A stretch of 64,000 nt of DNA from Candidatus Melainabacteria bacterium (GTDB lineage Bacteria; Cyanobacteriota; Vampirovibrionia; Obscuribacterales; Obscuribacteraceae): contig JADJWK010000003.1 of NCBI GenBank assembly GCA_016716405.1, positions 620,001 through 684,000 on the forward strand, in the 5' to 3' direction. The stretch's first letter is position 1. Each line of letters starts with the position of its first letter. Shown piece after piece: positions 16,656 to 24,036 of this stretch. The translations under genes were made by a program, and so were the position numbers. The notes under the pieces are model-generated. The model was not told the origin of the DNA and ran no database searches. It saw only the letters and a program-made list of their open reading frames with translations.

Positions 16656-17779
16656 GGCTTATCGAGATTCTCCAGGGCCGACCTGGCCAGCTTCACCGAT
16701 TCGGGGTCGCCTCTCTCGAGCTCTCTCTCGATAAGCGGTCGGGCTGCCATAGCCGCGCTTCCCATATGCGCCAGATTGAGGAGGGCGCGCTGCCTGAGAT
16801 AAGCATTCTCGCCTCTCATCAGCTCGATCATGCGTGGCACCGCCGGTGCCGCCACCGGACCGAACTTGAAGAGGTGGCAGAGGACTGCTGTTCCTATTTG
16901 CGGATCGTCGATCAGGCTATAGACCCGGGCGAAGACCTCGGGATCGTCGGCGCCTATGCTGCTCAGGGCGCAGATCGAATGGGCCCTTATATTGTAGTCG
17001 CTTTCGCTCTCCATCATCTCGCACAGTTTCGGCACCGCCTGCGAGGCGCTCTTGCCGTATGCTTTGAGACCGACGGTAGTGGCATCTCGGACACGCAGGT
17101 AATTGTCGTCGAGCTGTCTCGAGAGAGCCGGCACCACCTCGGGATCGTCAGCGCGCATTCGGCCAAGGGCGAATGCCGCTTCCGCCCTGATCGCCGGCGA
17201 GTCTCTGTCGCCCAGGGCAGCAAGAAGCGCCTGCACCATTTCTCTGCACCCGGGGCTGCCCGATGCCGAGGGCGGAACAGCGTCTATAGCCGCCCTGCGA
17301 AGCCGGTGGTTGGAAGAGCTCTCGATAAGAGGAAGGAGAATCGGCACGAGTTCCTTCCCCTGATAGCGCGCCAGTGCCGAGAATATAAGCAGGCACGTCT
17401 TGATTTCGGGATCCCCGGAGGTGTTGATCATTCTCACCGCCCTGGCGCAGATCTCTCGATCCGGTCTGTAATCGCCGTCTTGAAAAAGACAGGGAAGGAT
17501 GGAGGCGGCGTTCTTGGCAGTTTCGGGGGCGTCCCCTTCGATCAGGTCGAGGAGAGCCATGACTCGTGATCGACTGAGATTCTCATTGCCAAGGATTTGC
17601 CGGGCGATATGAGCGGCATTTTTGGTCTGCCGGTCCATCGTCCTGACACTCTCTACTATATCGCCTTCAGGCTCTCCGGCTTCACAGGGAAGAGCGACGT
17701 TGAGCGGCAACGCTGCTGCGGCGAGCATTAACAGGTACTTGATTTTCCGTCCTGCCGGGAGGGCTTTCATCAATCTCAT
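16652..17779 (-). CDS. Exported HEAT-repeat protein
   Basis: A 375-residue protein with an N-terminal signal peptide (KYLLMLAAAALPLNVALPCEA). HEAT-like helical repeats follow from about residue 50 to the end. Typical units are AIRAEAAFALGRMRADDPEVVPAL, YNIRAHSICALSSIGADDPEV and AYLRQRALLNLAHMGSAAMAA. HEAT arrays serve as binding surfaces. It is coupled by a four-base overlap to the downstream receptor-like kinase, so it may be the kinase's extracellular partner; that link is inference. Two in-frame ATGs (17779, 17770) precede the signal peptide and neither has an obvious ribosome site. Confidence 0.85.
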   Translation of the reverse strand: MRLMKALPAGRKIKYLLMLAAAALPLNVALPCEAGEPEGDIVESVRTMDRQTKNAAHIARQILGNENLSRSRVMALLDLIEGDAPETAKNAASILPCLFQDGDYRPDREICARAVRMINTSGDPEIKTCLLIFSALARYQGKELVPILLPLIESSSNHRLRRAAIDAVPPSASGSPGCREMVQALLAALGDRDSPAIRAEAAFALGRMRADDPEVVPALSRQLDDNYLRVRDATTVGLKAYGKSASQAVPKLCEMMESESDYNIRAHSICALSSIGADDPEVFARVYSLIDDPQIGTAVLCHLFKFGPVAAPAVPRMIELMRGENAYLRQRALLNLAHMGSAAMAARPLIERELERGDPESVKLARSALENLDKP

Positions 17780-17805
17780 CGCCGGGGATTCGGGAATTCA
17801 CCTCA

Positions 17806-18462
17806 TCATAGCGCAAAGAGCTTCATGTTCCCGTATCTGGGTTTGCCGTCCTTTGTATAGAACTTCTCGTTGATGTTCTCCCTGACGACGGTGCCGTTAT
17901 TGTTGTGGATGATATAGACGCTGTCTCCCTGTCTTTCCACGAAAGCGACATGGTTGCTTCCTCCGGGACCGTCTGTGCCCGAGATGAAACCAATGGGGCC
18001 CTGGGGAAATTTCGAGATGTCGAAATTGCCGTTGAGTTGACGAGGAGGTCCGAAATTCCTGCTCAGATAGCTGTTCAGGTCTTTCACCCGGATTTTGAAG
18101 TCCCGGGGGCTCATGGCACCCATCTCGATGAGCCAGGTGCTGGCGGTGGATGCGCATTTGAGACCGGCGGGCACACGCTCGCCGGCGAAATCCCGGGCAC
18201 TGGCCGGCACGATGTTGCCGAGCCTGCTCGAACCGACGCTATCGTGTGCTTCTCGGGCGAGATCCCGGACCGAGAAGCTTCCTCTGCCGTAGCGAGCTTG
18301 CTCGAGGCGGGGCGCCCAGGTATCGCCGAGAAGGGCAGTGGCGACTTCGTCCGGCTTGTAGACCAGGTTGTGAATCGAGTCGGCTCCGTTATAGGCGCCG
18401 CTATCGCCGGTATAGGCGCGCGCCTGAGTATCGCCTTTGATATTGAGGGGCGGGATTTCCAT
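17806..18462 (-). CDS. Putative CHAP/NlpC-like cysteine peptidase or amidase
   Basis: A 218-residue protein with a possible papain-like peptidoglycan hydrolase core. AGLKCASTASTWLIEMG near residue 100 offers a Cys at the start of a helix. GGSNHVAFVERQGDSVYIIHNN near 168 offers a His at the start of a beta strand. The Cys-helix/His-strand order is that of CHAP and NlpC/P60 enzymes. There is no signal peptide; the N-terminal 90 residues are polar and may direct export differently or be regulatory. The ATG at 18462 has no visible Shine-Dalgarno. Family membership is based on motif layout only and is moderate. Confidence 0.6.
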   Translation of the reverse strand: MEIPPLNIKGDTQARAYTGDSGAYNGADSIHNLVYKPDEVATALLGDTWAPRLEQARYGRGSFSVRDLAREAHDSVGSSRLGNIVPASARDFAGERVPAGLKCASTASTWLIEMGAMSPRDFKIRVKDLNSYLSRNFGPPRQLNGNFDISKFPQGPIGFISGTDGPGGSNHVAFVERQGDSVYIIHNNNGTVVRENINEKFYTKDGKPRYGNMKLFAL

Positions 18463-18563
18463 ATTGCAAAAAACTCTGGTAGAAGGGCTATGGGGGCTCT
18501 ATCAATATAGATTTCCTGCGTTACTTCTACGTGACACGACCGTGACCGGTCCGGCTACCCCTT

Positions 18564-18596
18564 GCCAGCTCTGGCTTGCCAGACCCAAGTCTGGCA
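18564..18596. repeat. Two adjacent inverted repeats upstream of the S10 peptidase gene
   Basis: GCCAG-CT-CTGGC (18564-18575) is followed directly by TGCCAGAC-CCAA-GTCTGGCA (18577-18596), an 8-bp perfect stem with a 4-base loop. Both carry the core TGCCAG/CTGGC. They lie 31 bases before the ATG of the peptidase gene, in the divergent gap with the CHAP-like gene. They could be an operator pair or a leader structure. No U-run follows, so a terminator is unlikely. Confidence 0.5.
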
Positions 18597-18626
18597 CAAT
18601 AGCTCCCTGTGCCCAGGAGAACTGAA

Positions 18627-20279
18627 ATGCCCAGAGGATCTATTCTTTCGTTCGCTCTCATGCTCGGTCTGCTCCTCGTCTCTGCCGGAGCTCCCTTTCC
18701 CGCCTCGTCGGCGGCGCGAAACACCGAGAAAGCCGGGACCAAGACGACAGAGAATAAAAAGGAGAAAGACCCGGTTCTCTCGGTGACCGATCATACTGTC
18801 AGGATCGACGGTCGGGAAGTGAAATACAAAGCCACTGCCGGCTATATGCTGCTCAAGGATTTCGCCGACAAAAAGAAAAAAGGCAAGAAATCCGATAGCG
18901 AGAAAGACAGTGAAGACAAAGACGGCAGAGAGCGAAAGACCAGGGCAAAGATCTTTTTCATCGCCTATACCAGAGAGGACGCCGGCAATCTGGAAAAACG
19001 TCCGCTGACTTTCTCGTTCAACGGCGGACCCGGCTCGGCTTCGGTCTGGCTCCACATGGGCGGTCTGGGACCGCGAAGAGCGGTGCTCACCGATCGGGGC
19101 GAGGCTCTTCCTCCTCCTTATCGCCTGGAGGACAATGCTTTCTCGTGGCTGGACAAGACCGATCTGGTTTTCATCGATCCTGTCTCCACAGGCTACAGCC
19201 GCACCGAGCCCGGAGAGGACCCGAAAAGCTTTCATGGTTACAAAGAAGACATCGAGAGCGTCGGCGAGTTCATCAGGCTCTACATAACCAGATACAAGCG
19301 CTGGTCCTCGCCCAAAATCATCGTCGGGGAGAGCTACGGGACCACAAGAGCCGCCGGTCTCTCGGATTTTCTCCAGCAGCGCTACGGCATCTATTTGAAT
19401 GGCATCGCCCTGGTCTCTTCGGTGCTCAACTTCGCCACCCTTGATTTCTCCCCCAATAACGACATGCCATATGTCCTTTTTCTGCCTTCTTATACAGCGA
19501 CAGCCTGGTACCACCGCAAGCTCTCCCCGGAGCTTCAGGACAGACCTCTGCATGAAGTCTTGAAAGAAGCCGAGGACTTCGCATCCGGCGATTATCTCCT
19601 TTCTCTGTTCAAAGGCGATAAGCTCGGCAAGGCTAGAAAAGATGAGCTTGCCGGCCGTCTTTCTCGTCTCACCGGTCTTGATGCCGGCTATCTCGGGCGT
19701 CTCGATTGCCGGCTCAGCGACTCGCTATTTTTCACCCATCTGCTCATGGATCAGAACCGCCAGGTGGGCAGGTTCGACAGCCGTTTCACCGGGATCAGAT
19801 TCAATCCGGGTACCGACCGCAATGATTTCGATCCCAGCTTCGAGGCGGTCAACGGGCCCTTCTCGGCGACCTTCAACGACTATGTCAGGCGCGAGCTCGA
19901 GTTCGAGAGCGATCTGCCCTATGAGACCCTGGCGGATGTCTGGCCCTGGAGTTTCAAGCACTTCGAGAACCGTTATCTGAACGTCGCCGACGATCTCAGA
20001 AAAGCCATGACTCGCAATCCGTATTTGAAAGTATGGATCTCGTCGGGCTATTACGATCTGGCCACGCCTTATTTCGCCACGAGATACACCGTGGATCAGA
20101 TGTCGCTCGATCCTGCTATCGCCCGAAACATCAGCCTGACTTTCTACGATGCCGGCCATATGCTCTATGTGCACAGACCGTCCCTGGAGAAGTTCAAAGC
20201 CGATATCAGCGCTTTTCTAGATAGCGCGGTCCTCCCTGACTCGGCGGTGGTACCATCGGCGAAGCCCGGAGATAGATAA
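18627..20279 (+). CDS. Secreted S10 family serine carboxypeptidase
   Basis: A 550-residue exported peptidase of the serine carboxypeptidase family, which removes C-terminal residues from peptides. A signal peptide (SILSFALMLGLLLVSAG) is followed by a Lys/Asp-rich linker near residues 80-105. The oxyanion/substrate block FSFNGGPGSASVWLHMGGLG is near 130 and the nucleophile elbow VGESYGTTRA is near 233. The catalytic Asp is expected in SSGYYDLATPYF near 475, and the catalytic His in YDAGHMLYVHRP near 512. The ATG at 18627 has AGGAG eight bases upstream; a GTG at 18609 is less likely. The stop lies one base from the convergent Nudix gene. Confidence 0.93.
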   Translation: MPRGSILSFALMLGLLLVSAGAPFPASSAARNTEKAGTKTTENKKEKDPVLSVTDHTVRIDGREVKYKATAGYMLLKDFADKKKKGKKSDSEKDSEDKDGRERKTRAKIFFIAYTREDAGNLEKRPLTFSFNGGPGSASVWLHMGGLGPRRAVLTDRGEALPPPYRLEDNAFSWLDKTDLVFIDPVSTGYSRTEPGEDPKSFHGYKEDIESVGEFIRLYITRYKRWSSPKIIVGESYGTTRAAGLSDFLQQRYGIYLNGIALVSSVLNFATLDFSPNNDMPYVLFLPSYTATAWYHRKLSPELQDRPLHEVLKEAEDFASGDYLLSLFKGDKLGKARKDELAGRLSRLTGLDAGYLGRLDCRLSDSLFFTHLLMDQNRQVGRFDSRFTGIRFNPGTDRNDFDPSFEAVNGPFSATFNDYVRRELEFESDLPYETLADVWPWSFKHFENRYLNVADDLRKAMTRNPYLKVWISSGYYDLATPYFATRYTVDQMSLDPAIARNISLTFYDAGHMLYVHRPSLEKFKADISAFLDSAVLPDSAVVPSAKPGDR

Positions 20280-20280
20280 G

Positions 20281-20670
20281 CTAAAGCTCCATCAGATGCC
20301 GGCAGAAAGCCAGATCGCTTGGCGCCAGGTCCAGAGCGAGCAGGCTTCCGCGCTCCACCCAGGCAAGCTCGCTATGCTCGATCAGGACAGGCTCTCCTTC
20401 CGCCTCGACGGCGGTGAAACAAATCAGATAGCCCGAGGCGGGGTCCGGCACTTTGAGGAGCACATCGCCGACCCTCCGCACTGTCAGGCAAAGCTCTTCC
20501 TTGAGCTCTCGCGCGGCTGCCTGGGGGATTGTCTCGTCGGTCTCGATCTTGCCTCCCGGAAACTCCCAGAGATCGCCATGCCGTTTGTGAGGCGGCCGGC
20601 GGCATAGAAGGAAGCGACCCTGCCGTTCGATTACGGCAGCAAGGACCCGGATGTTGTGAGTTTTATCCAT
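20281..20670 (-). CDS. Nudix hydrolase (MutT-like)
   Basis: A 129-residue Nudix enzyme that hydrolyses nucleoside diphosphate-linked compounds. The Nudix box starts at GGKIETDETIPQAAARELKEE near residue 38. Its metal-binding Glu residues are intact, but the usual final Gly is replaced by Cys (EELCL). The LLCRRPPHKRHGDLWEFPGGK context resembles MutT/8-oxo-dGTPase-type (deoxy)nucleoside triphosphatases. Its likely role is cleaning the nucleotide pool. It diverges from the J-domain/VWA/PurA-like operon, with the promoter region shared. A functional link to that PurA-like enzyme is possible but unproven. Confidence 0.9.
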   Translation of the reverse strand: MDKTHNIRVLAAVIERQGRFLLCRRPPHKRHGDLWEFPGGKIETDETIPQAAARELKEELCLTVRRVGDVLLKVPDPASGYLICFTAVEAEGEPVLIEHSELAWVERGSLLALDLAPSDLAFCRHLMEL

Positions 20671-20715
20671 ATAAACGTCTCTGGCACGATCAGTGGCTTG
20701 GCTATACTGATTCTA

Positions 20716-20745
20716 TTGACAAACCTTGCGCTGTCAGGGTAGAAT
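20716..20745 (+). promoter_or_regulatory. Sigma-70 promoter for the J-domain/VWA/PurA-like operon
   Basis: A consensus -35 TTGACA (20716-20721) and -10 TAGAAT (20740-20745) are separated by 18 bases. This predicts a transcript start near 20752 and a leader of about 60 bases before the ATG at 20813. It is the clearest housekeeping promoter seen in the window. Confidence 0.75.
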
Positions 20746-20812
20746 AGTAAACGTAAGAAATACGCTTATTGCAATCTCAAATCAAACCAGTTCAAAAGGT
20801 GGTGTATCAATC

Positions 20813-21898
20813 ATGCGCGACCTCGGTTCGCTCACGGCCAGGCAAATCTTATCAATAACCGAGCCGGAAAGCCTTTTCTCTTTCTGTCAGGTGACTGCCC
20901 GAAAAGAATACCGGCAGCTCATCCGCCTCTGGCATCCTGATTCTTCCGGCAACAGGACAGACTCAGGTCCGGTCATCAATCATCTGGCTGCTCTTTACAG
21001 GCAGGCAATCGCACAGAGAAAGGCCGGCAACTGGCGCGAGCCGCTCGATAAGGTGGAGAGCGAGGTGGCCGGCAGACGCCGATTCCTCCTGGCGGACGGA
21101 TCGATAAGAGAATTCGAGTATGTCCGCTTTCGGCCCTTCGAAGGCGGGCGCATGCTCATCGCCGAGCACGCGGTCTGTTTCGAGATCGATCGCGAATTCG
21201 AGGACCTCTACAGACAGGCTGTGAAGCGTATTCTCGACCTCGGTTTCGCCGATCGGGAGATGGCTGCGCAGATCGGTCCCTGTCTTCCCGAAATCCTCGA
21301 CTCCTTCGTGGCCCGCACCGGACCGGGACTGGTCCTGATCGTCAGAAAGACGCCTGACCAGCTGCTCCTGGCCGATGTCCTGGAGCACTTCGGGGGGAGC
21401 ATCACTCCGGTAGAGCATCTGGGCTGGATAATGAATGTTCTCTACAACATTGCCTGTTATCTAAAGTGGAGCGGTATCACCCATAACGCCATCGCCACGG
21501 ACACCCTGTTCGTGTCGCCGATGCGGCACACCGGCATGCTCCTGGGTGGCTGGTGGTACTCGGCCCCAGTGCAAGAGAGGCTCCTGGCTCTGCCCAGCCG
21601 CTGCCTGGATTTCGCGCCTCCGGATATCCTCGCTTCCAAGCGGGCTGATATCAGGCTCGACCTGGAGTCGATCAAGGCGGTAGGCCGGGAGCTCCTGGGG
21701 GATCGCAGCGGAGCGCGCTTGCACTTCGATTCCGGCCTGATACCGGAAGCCCTGCGGGCCTGGCTTCTCTGCCCCACCACGGGTGGAGCCGAAAGCGACT
21801 ATTTCACATTCAAGCATGAGGTGCTCACCGAATGTTTCGGTGCGCCGCGATTCGTCGAGATGAGCCTGGACAGCAGGGCTCTATACAGGGAGGGTTGA
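20813..21898 (+). CDS. J-domain protein fused to a degenerate kinase-like (pseudokinase) domain
   Basis: A 361-residue protein. Residues ~15-70 form a J-domain-like helical unit with the diagnostic HPD motif (LIRLWHPDSSGN near 40), which in DnaJ proteins activates Hsp70 ATPase. The remainder resembles a protein-kinase fold that has lost its catalytic residues. The catalytic-loop region reads THNAIATDTLFV (near 224), with no HRD or Lys, and the DFG region reads LLGGWWYS. The helical C-lobe pattern continues (PPDILASKRADIRLDLESI). A pseudokinase adaptor that recruits chaperones is a reasonable inference. The ATG at 20813 follows AAGGTGGT. The VWA gene starts two bases after the stop, so this is the first gene of a three-gene operon. 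Confidence 0.72.
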   Translation: MRDLGSLTARQILSITEPESLFSFCQVTARKEYRQLIRLWHPDSSGNRTDSGPVINHLAALYRQAIAQRKAGNWREPLDKVESEVAGRRRFLLADGSIREFEYVRFRPFEGGRMLIAEHAVCFEIDREFEDLYRQAVKRILDLGFADREMAAQIGPCLPEILDSFVARTGPGLVLIVRKTPDQLLLADVLEHFGGSITPVEHLGWIMNVLYNIACYLKWSGITHNAIATDTLFVSPMRHTGMLLGGWWYSAPVQERLLALPSRCLDFAPPDILASKRADIRLDLESIKAVGRELLGDRSGARLHFDSGLIPEALRAWLLCPTTGGAESDYFTFKHEVLTECFGAPRFVEMSLDSRALYREG

Positions 21899-21900
21899 TC

Positions 21901-22812
21901 ATGGGAACGATGAGATGGAGTCCCGAGGACTGGGACAAATATGTGAAAACAACCAGCGGCAAGAGCGCCTCCGAGATATTCAGCCTGAAGCTGGAGAAGG
22001 ACCTGGACCCGAAACATATCAAGATTCGCGAGTCCTGCGACTCGGACTTGAATCCGCAATCGACACCGATAATTGTGGCGGTGGACGATACAGGATCCAT
22101 GGGCTTTCTTGCGGAGCTCCTCATCCGTAGAGGTCTTGGTACCCTGATCGAAGCAATCTACGATCGCAAACCGGTGAGCGACCCGCACCTGATGCTCATG
22201 GCGGTGGGGGACGCATGGTGTGACAGGGCACCACTGCAGGTGACCCAGTTCGAGACTGATATAAGGCTCGCGAGCCAGCTAAGCCGGTTCTATATCGAAG
22301 GTGGTGGCGGAGGCAATCAGTTCGAGAGCTACAATCTCCCCTGGTATTTCGCCGCCACCCGCACCAGATGCGATTCTATCCTCAAAAGAGGCAAGCGGGG
22401 CTATCTATTCACAGTGGGAGACGAGCCTCCACCTCCGGCGCTTCTCAGAGAGCATGTCGAGAAAGTCCTGGGAGACTCGGCTCAACATGACATGAATTCC
22501 CGGGATGTCCTGAGCATGGCATCGCGGACCTGGGATATCTATCACATAATGATCGAGGAAGGAAGCTATTTTCGCTCGCGCCCGGCCGAAACCAGGAGCC
22601 TGTGGCGCGATCTGCTGGGACAGAAGGCAATCGGGCTCGCCGATCACCGGGAGCTCTGCGAGGTCATCGTCTCGACCATAGAAGTCGCCGAAGGCAGGGA
22701 CCTGGACGAAGTGGTGGGCGGCTGGTCCAGCACTGTCGGCCGGGTGGTGCGCAACTCACTGGTGGCCCTCGCCGGCACCGCTCGTGGCGGCTCGGGCATA
22801 ACCAGGCTTTAG
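21901..22812 (+). CDS. VWA-domain protein, middle gene of the J-domain/PurA-like operon
   Basis: A 303-residue protein with no signal peptide, probably cytosolic. The first 50 residues (MRWSPEDWDKYVKTTSG...) form a conserved-looking N-terminal unit. A VWA domain begins near residue 55: the MIDAS loop is VDDTGSMG near 61 (DxTxS, a variant of DxSxS). The third motif is replaced by EGGGGGNQFESYNLPWY near 130, and GYLFTVGDEPPPP near 164 follows. My recollection is that VWA proteins with this EGGGGG...ESY...GYLFTxGDE pattern occur in bacteriophages as well as bacteria; that needs a search. The ATG at 21901 has GGGAGGG upstream. The next start is 12 bases after the stop. Confidence 0.75.
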   Translation: MGTMRWSPEDWDKYVKTTSGKSASEIFSLKLEKDLDPKHIKIRESCDSDLNPQSTPIIVAVDDTGSMGFLAELLIRRGLGTLIEAIYDRKPVSDPHLMLMAVGDAWCDRAPLQVTQFETDIRLASQLSRFYIEGGGGGNQFESYNLPWYFAATRTRCDSILKRGKRGYLFTVGDEPPPPALLREHVEKVLGDSAQHDMNSRDVLSMASRTWDIYHIMIEEGSYFRSRPAETRSLWRDLLGQKAIGLADHRELCEVIVSTIEVAEGRDLDEVVGGWSSTVGRVVRNSLVALAGTARGGSGITRL

Positions 22813-22824
22813 GAGGGCAGGAAA

Positions 22825-24036
22825 ATGATCAGCGGTCATGCGGTTATCGGCGCAGGTTATGGCGATGAGGGCAAGGGTCTGATCACCGATTATCTTGCCA
22901 GCCGTTCGCCTTCGGGAACCACAGTGGTCCGCTTCAATGGCGGTGCCCAGGCGGGGCACACCGTGGTGACACCGGAAGGGCACCGCCATGTTTTCGGACA
23001 TCTGGGCGCCGGCACTTTCGCCGGCTGCCCGACCCACCTGAGCAGGTTTTTCATAGTCAACCCGATCCTCTTCAACCGGGAGCTGGAGTCTTTGAAGGCT
23101 TTCGGGCTGAGACCGGCGGTCACTGTCCATGGTGATGCCCTGGTGTCCACGCCTATCGATATGTATATCAATCAAAAGGCGGAGCTCTCCCGGGGAGATG
23201 GGCGGCATGGGAGCTGCGGAATCGGGATCAACGAGACCGTCACCCGCAGTCTCAGCGACCGGAGATTTCGGATAGTCTTTGCCGACGCGCTCTTTCCGGA
23301 TAGGCTAGCAGGCAAGCTCGAGGCCATCAAACGGATCTGGCTGCCTCTCAGGCTAGCCGAGCTCGGCATCGAGCTCGAGAGTGGAACTCGGCTCGATAGC
23401 TTCGAGCTCATGGTCGATTCTATCGTCGCCGGTTTTATCGACGATCTACAAGAGATGCTCCGCCGGGTGACCATCTCCGGTCTGCCGCCGGGAACCGGGC
23501 ATGTGCTCTTCGAAGGCGCTCAGGGTCTGATGCTCGACGAGGGCAGAGAGGACCTCTTCCCCCATGTGACCAGATCCCGCACCGGACTGACCAATGTGGT
23601 CTTGCTTGCCGATGAATTCGGGATCGAGAGTCTCGATGTCACCTATGTGACCCGAAGCTATCTCACCAGGCATGGTGCCGGTCCTCTGCCCGGCGAGTGC
23701 GACTGGCATTTCGTAGACGAGACCAATGGACCGAACCGGTTCCAGGGCAATCTCAGATTCGCGCCGCTCGATGCCGAGCTGATAGCGGACGCCATCGAGC
23801 GTGATCTGAAACCTCACAGGAGCCGGCTTGTCCGCGCGGACATGGCGGTCACCTGTCTGGACCAACACGAACCGAGAGTCGAGCTGCCCCGGGAGATAGC
23901 CTATGTCAGCCACGGTCCATCCAGGGACAGGGTCGTCTCAATCAGAGAATGTAAGGGACTATATCGATATAGTCATCGGTCCAGGTGCGTCTCCGGGGAT
24001 CGGACCGCACCGGCCTTATCTCTACCCTCTTCATAG
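22825..24036 (+). CDS. Divergent adenylosuccinate synthetase (PurA/PurZ-superfamily) enzyme
   Basis: A 403-residue GTP-dependent ligase relative. PurA joins aspartate to IMP. The catalytic start is GYGDEGKGLITDYLA near residue 10, keeping the Asp and P-loop but replacing the usual QW. FNGGAQAGHTVV near 39 keeps the catalytic His. The IMP loop GIGPAYEDKVAR of housekeeping PurA is replaced by HGSCGIGINETVTRS near 129. FEGAQGLMLD and TRHGAGPLPGE follow. The changes at the base-binding loop suggest another purine substrate, as in phage PurZ, but this is inference. A very strong AGGAGGG precedes the ATG. The last ~30 residues overlap the convergent gene by 95 bases and look unlike an enzyme tail. 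Confidence 0.8.
   Translation: MISGHAVIGAGYGDEGKGLITDYLASRSPSGTTVVRFNGGAQAGHTVVTPEGHRHVFGHLGAGTFAGCPTHLSRFFIVNPILFNRELESLKAFGLRPAVTVHGDALVSTPIDMYINQKAELSRGDGRHGSCGIGINETVTRSLSDRRFRIVFADALFPDRLAGKLEAIKRIWLPLRLAELGIELESGTRLDSFELMVDSIVAGFIDDLQEMLRRVTISGLPPGTGHVLFEGAQGLMLDEGREDLFPHVTRSRTGLTNVVLLADEFGIESLDVTYVTRSYLTRHGAGPLPGECDWHFVDETNGPNRFQGNLRFAPLDAELIADAIERDLKPHRSRLVRADMAVTCLDQHEPRVELPREIAYVSHGPSRDRVVSIRECKGLYRYSHRSRCVSGDRTAPALSLPSS

Noticed and set aside
22825..24036. Housekeeping purA
   Set aside because: The IMP-binding loop and the first motif differ too much from standard PurA, and the operon partners are unusual.
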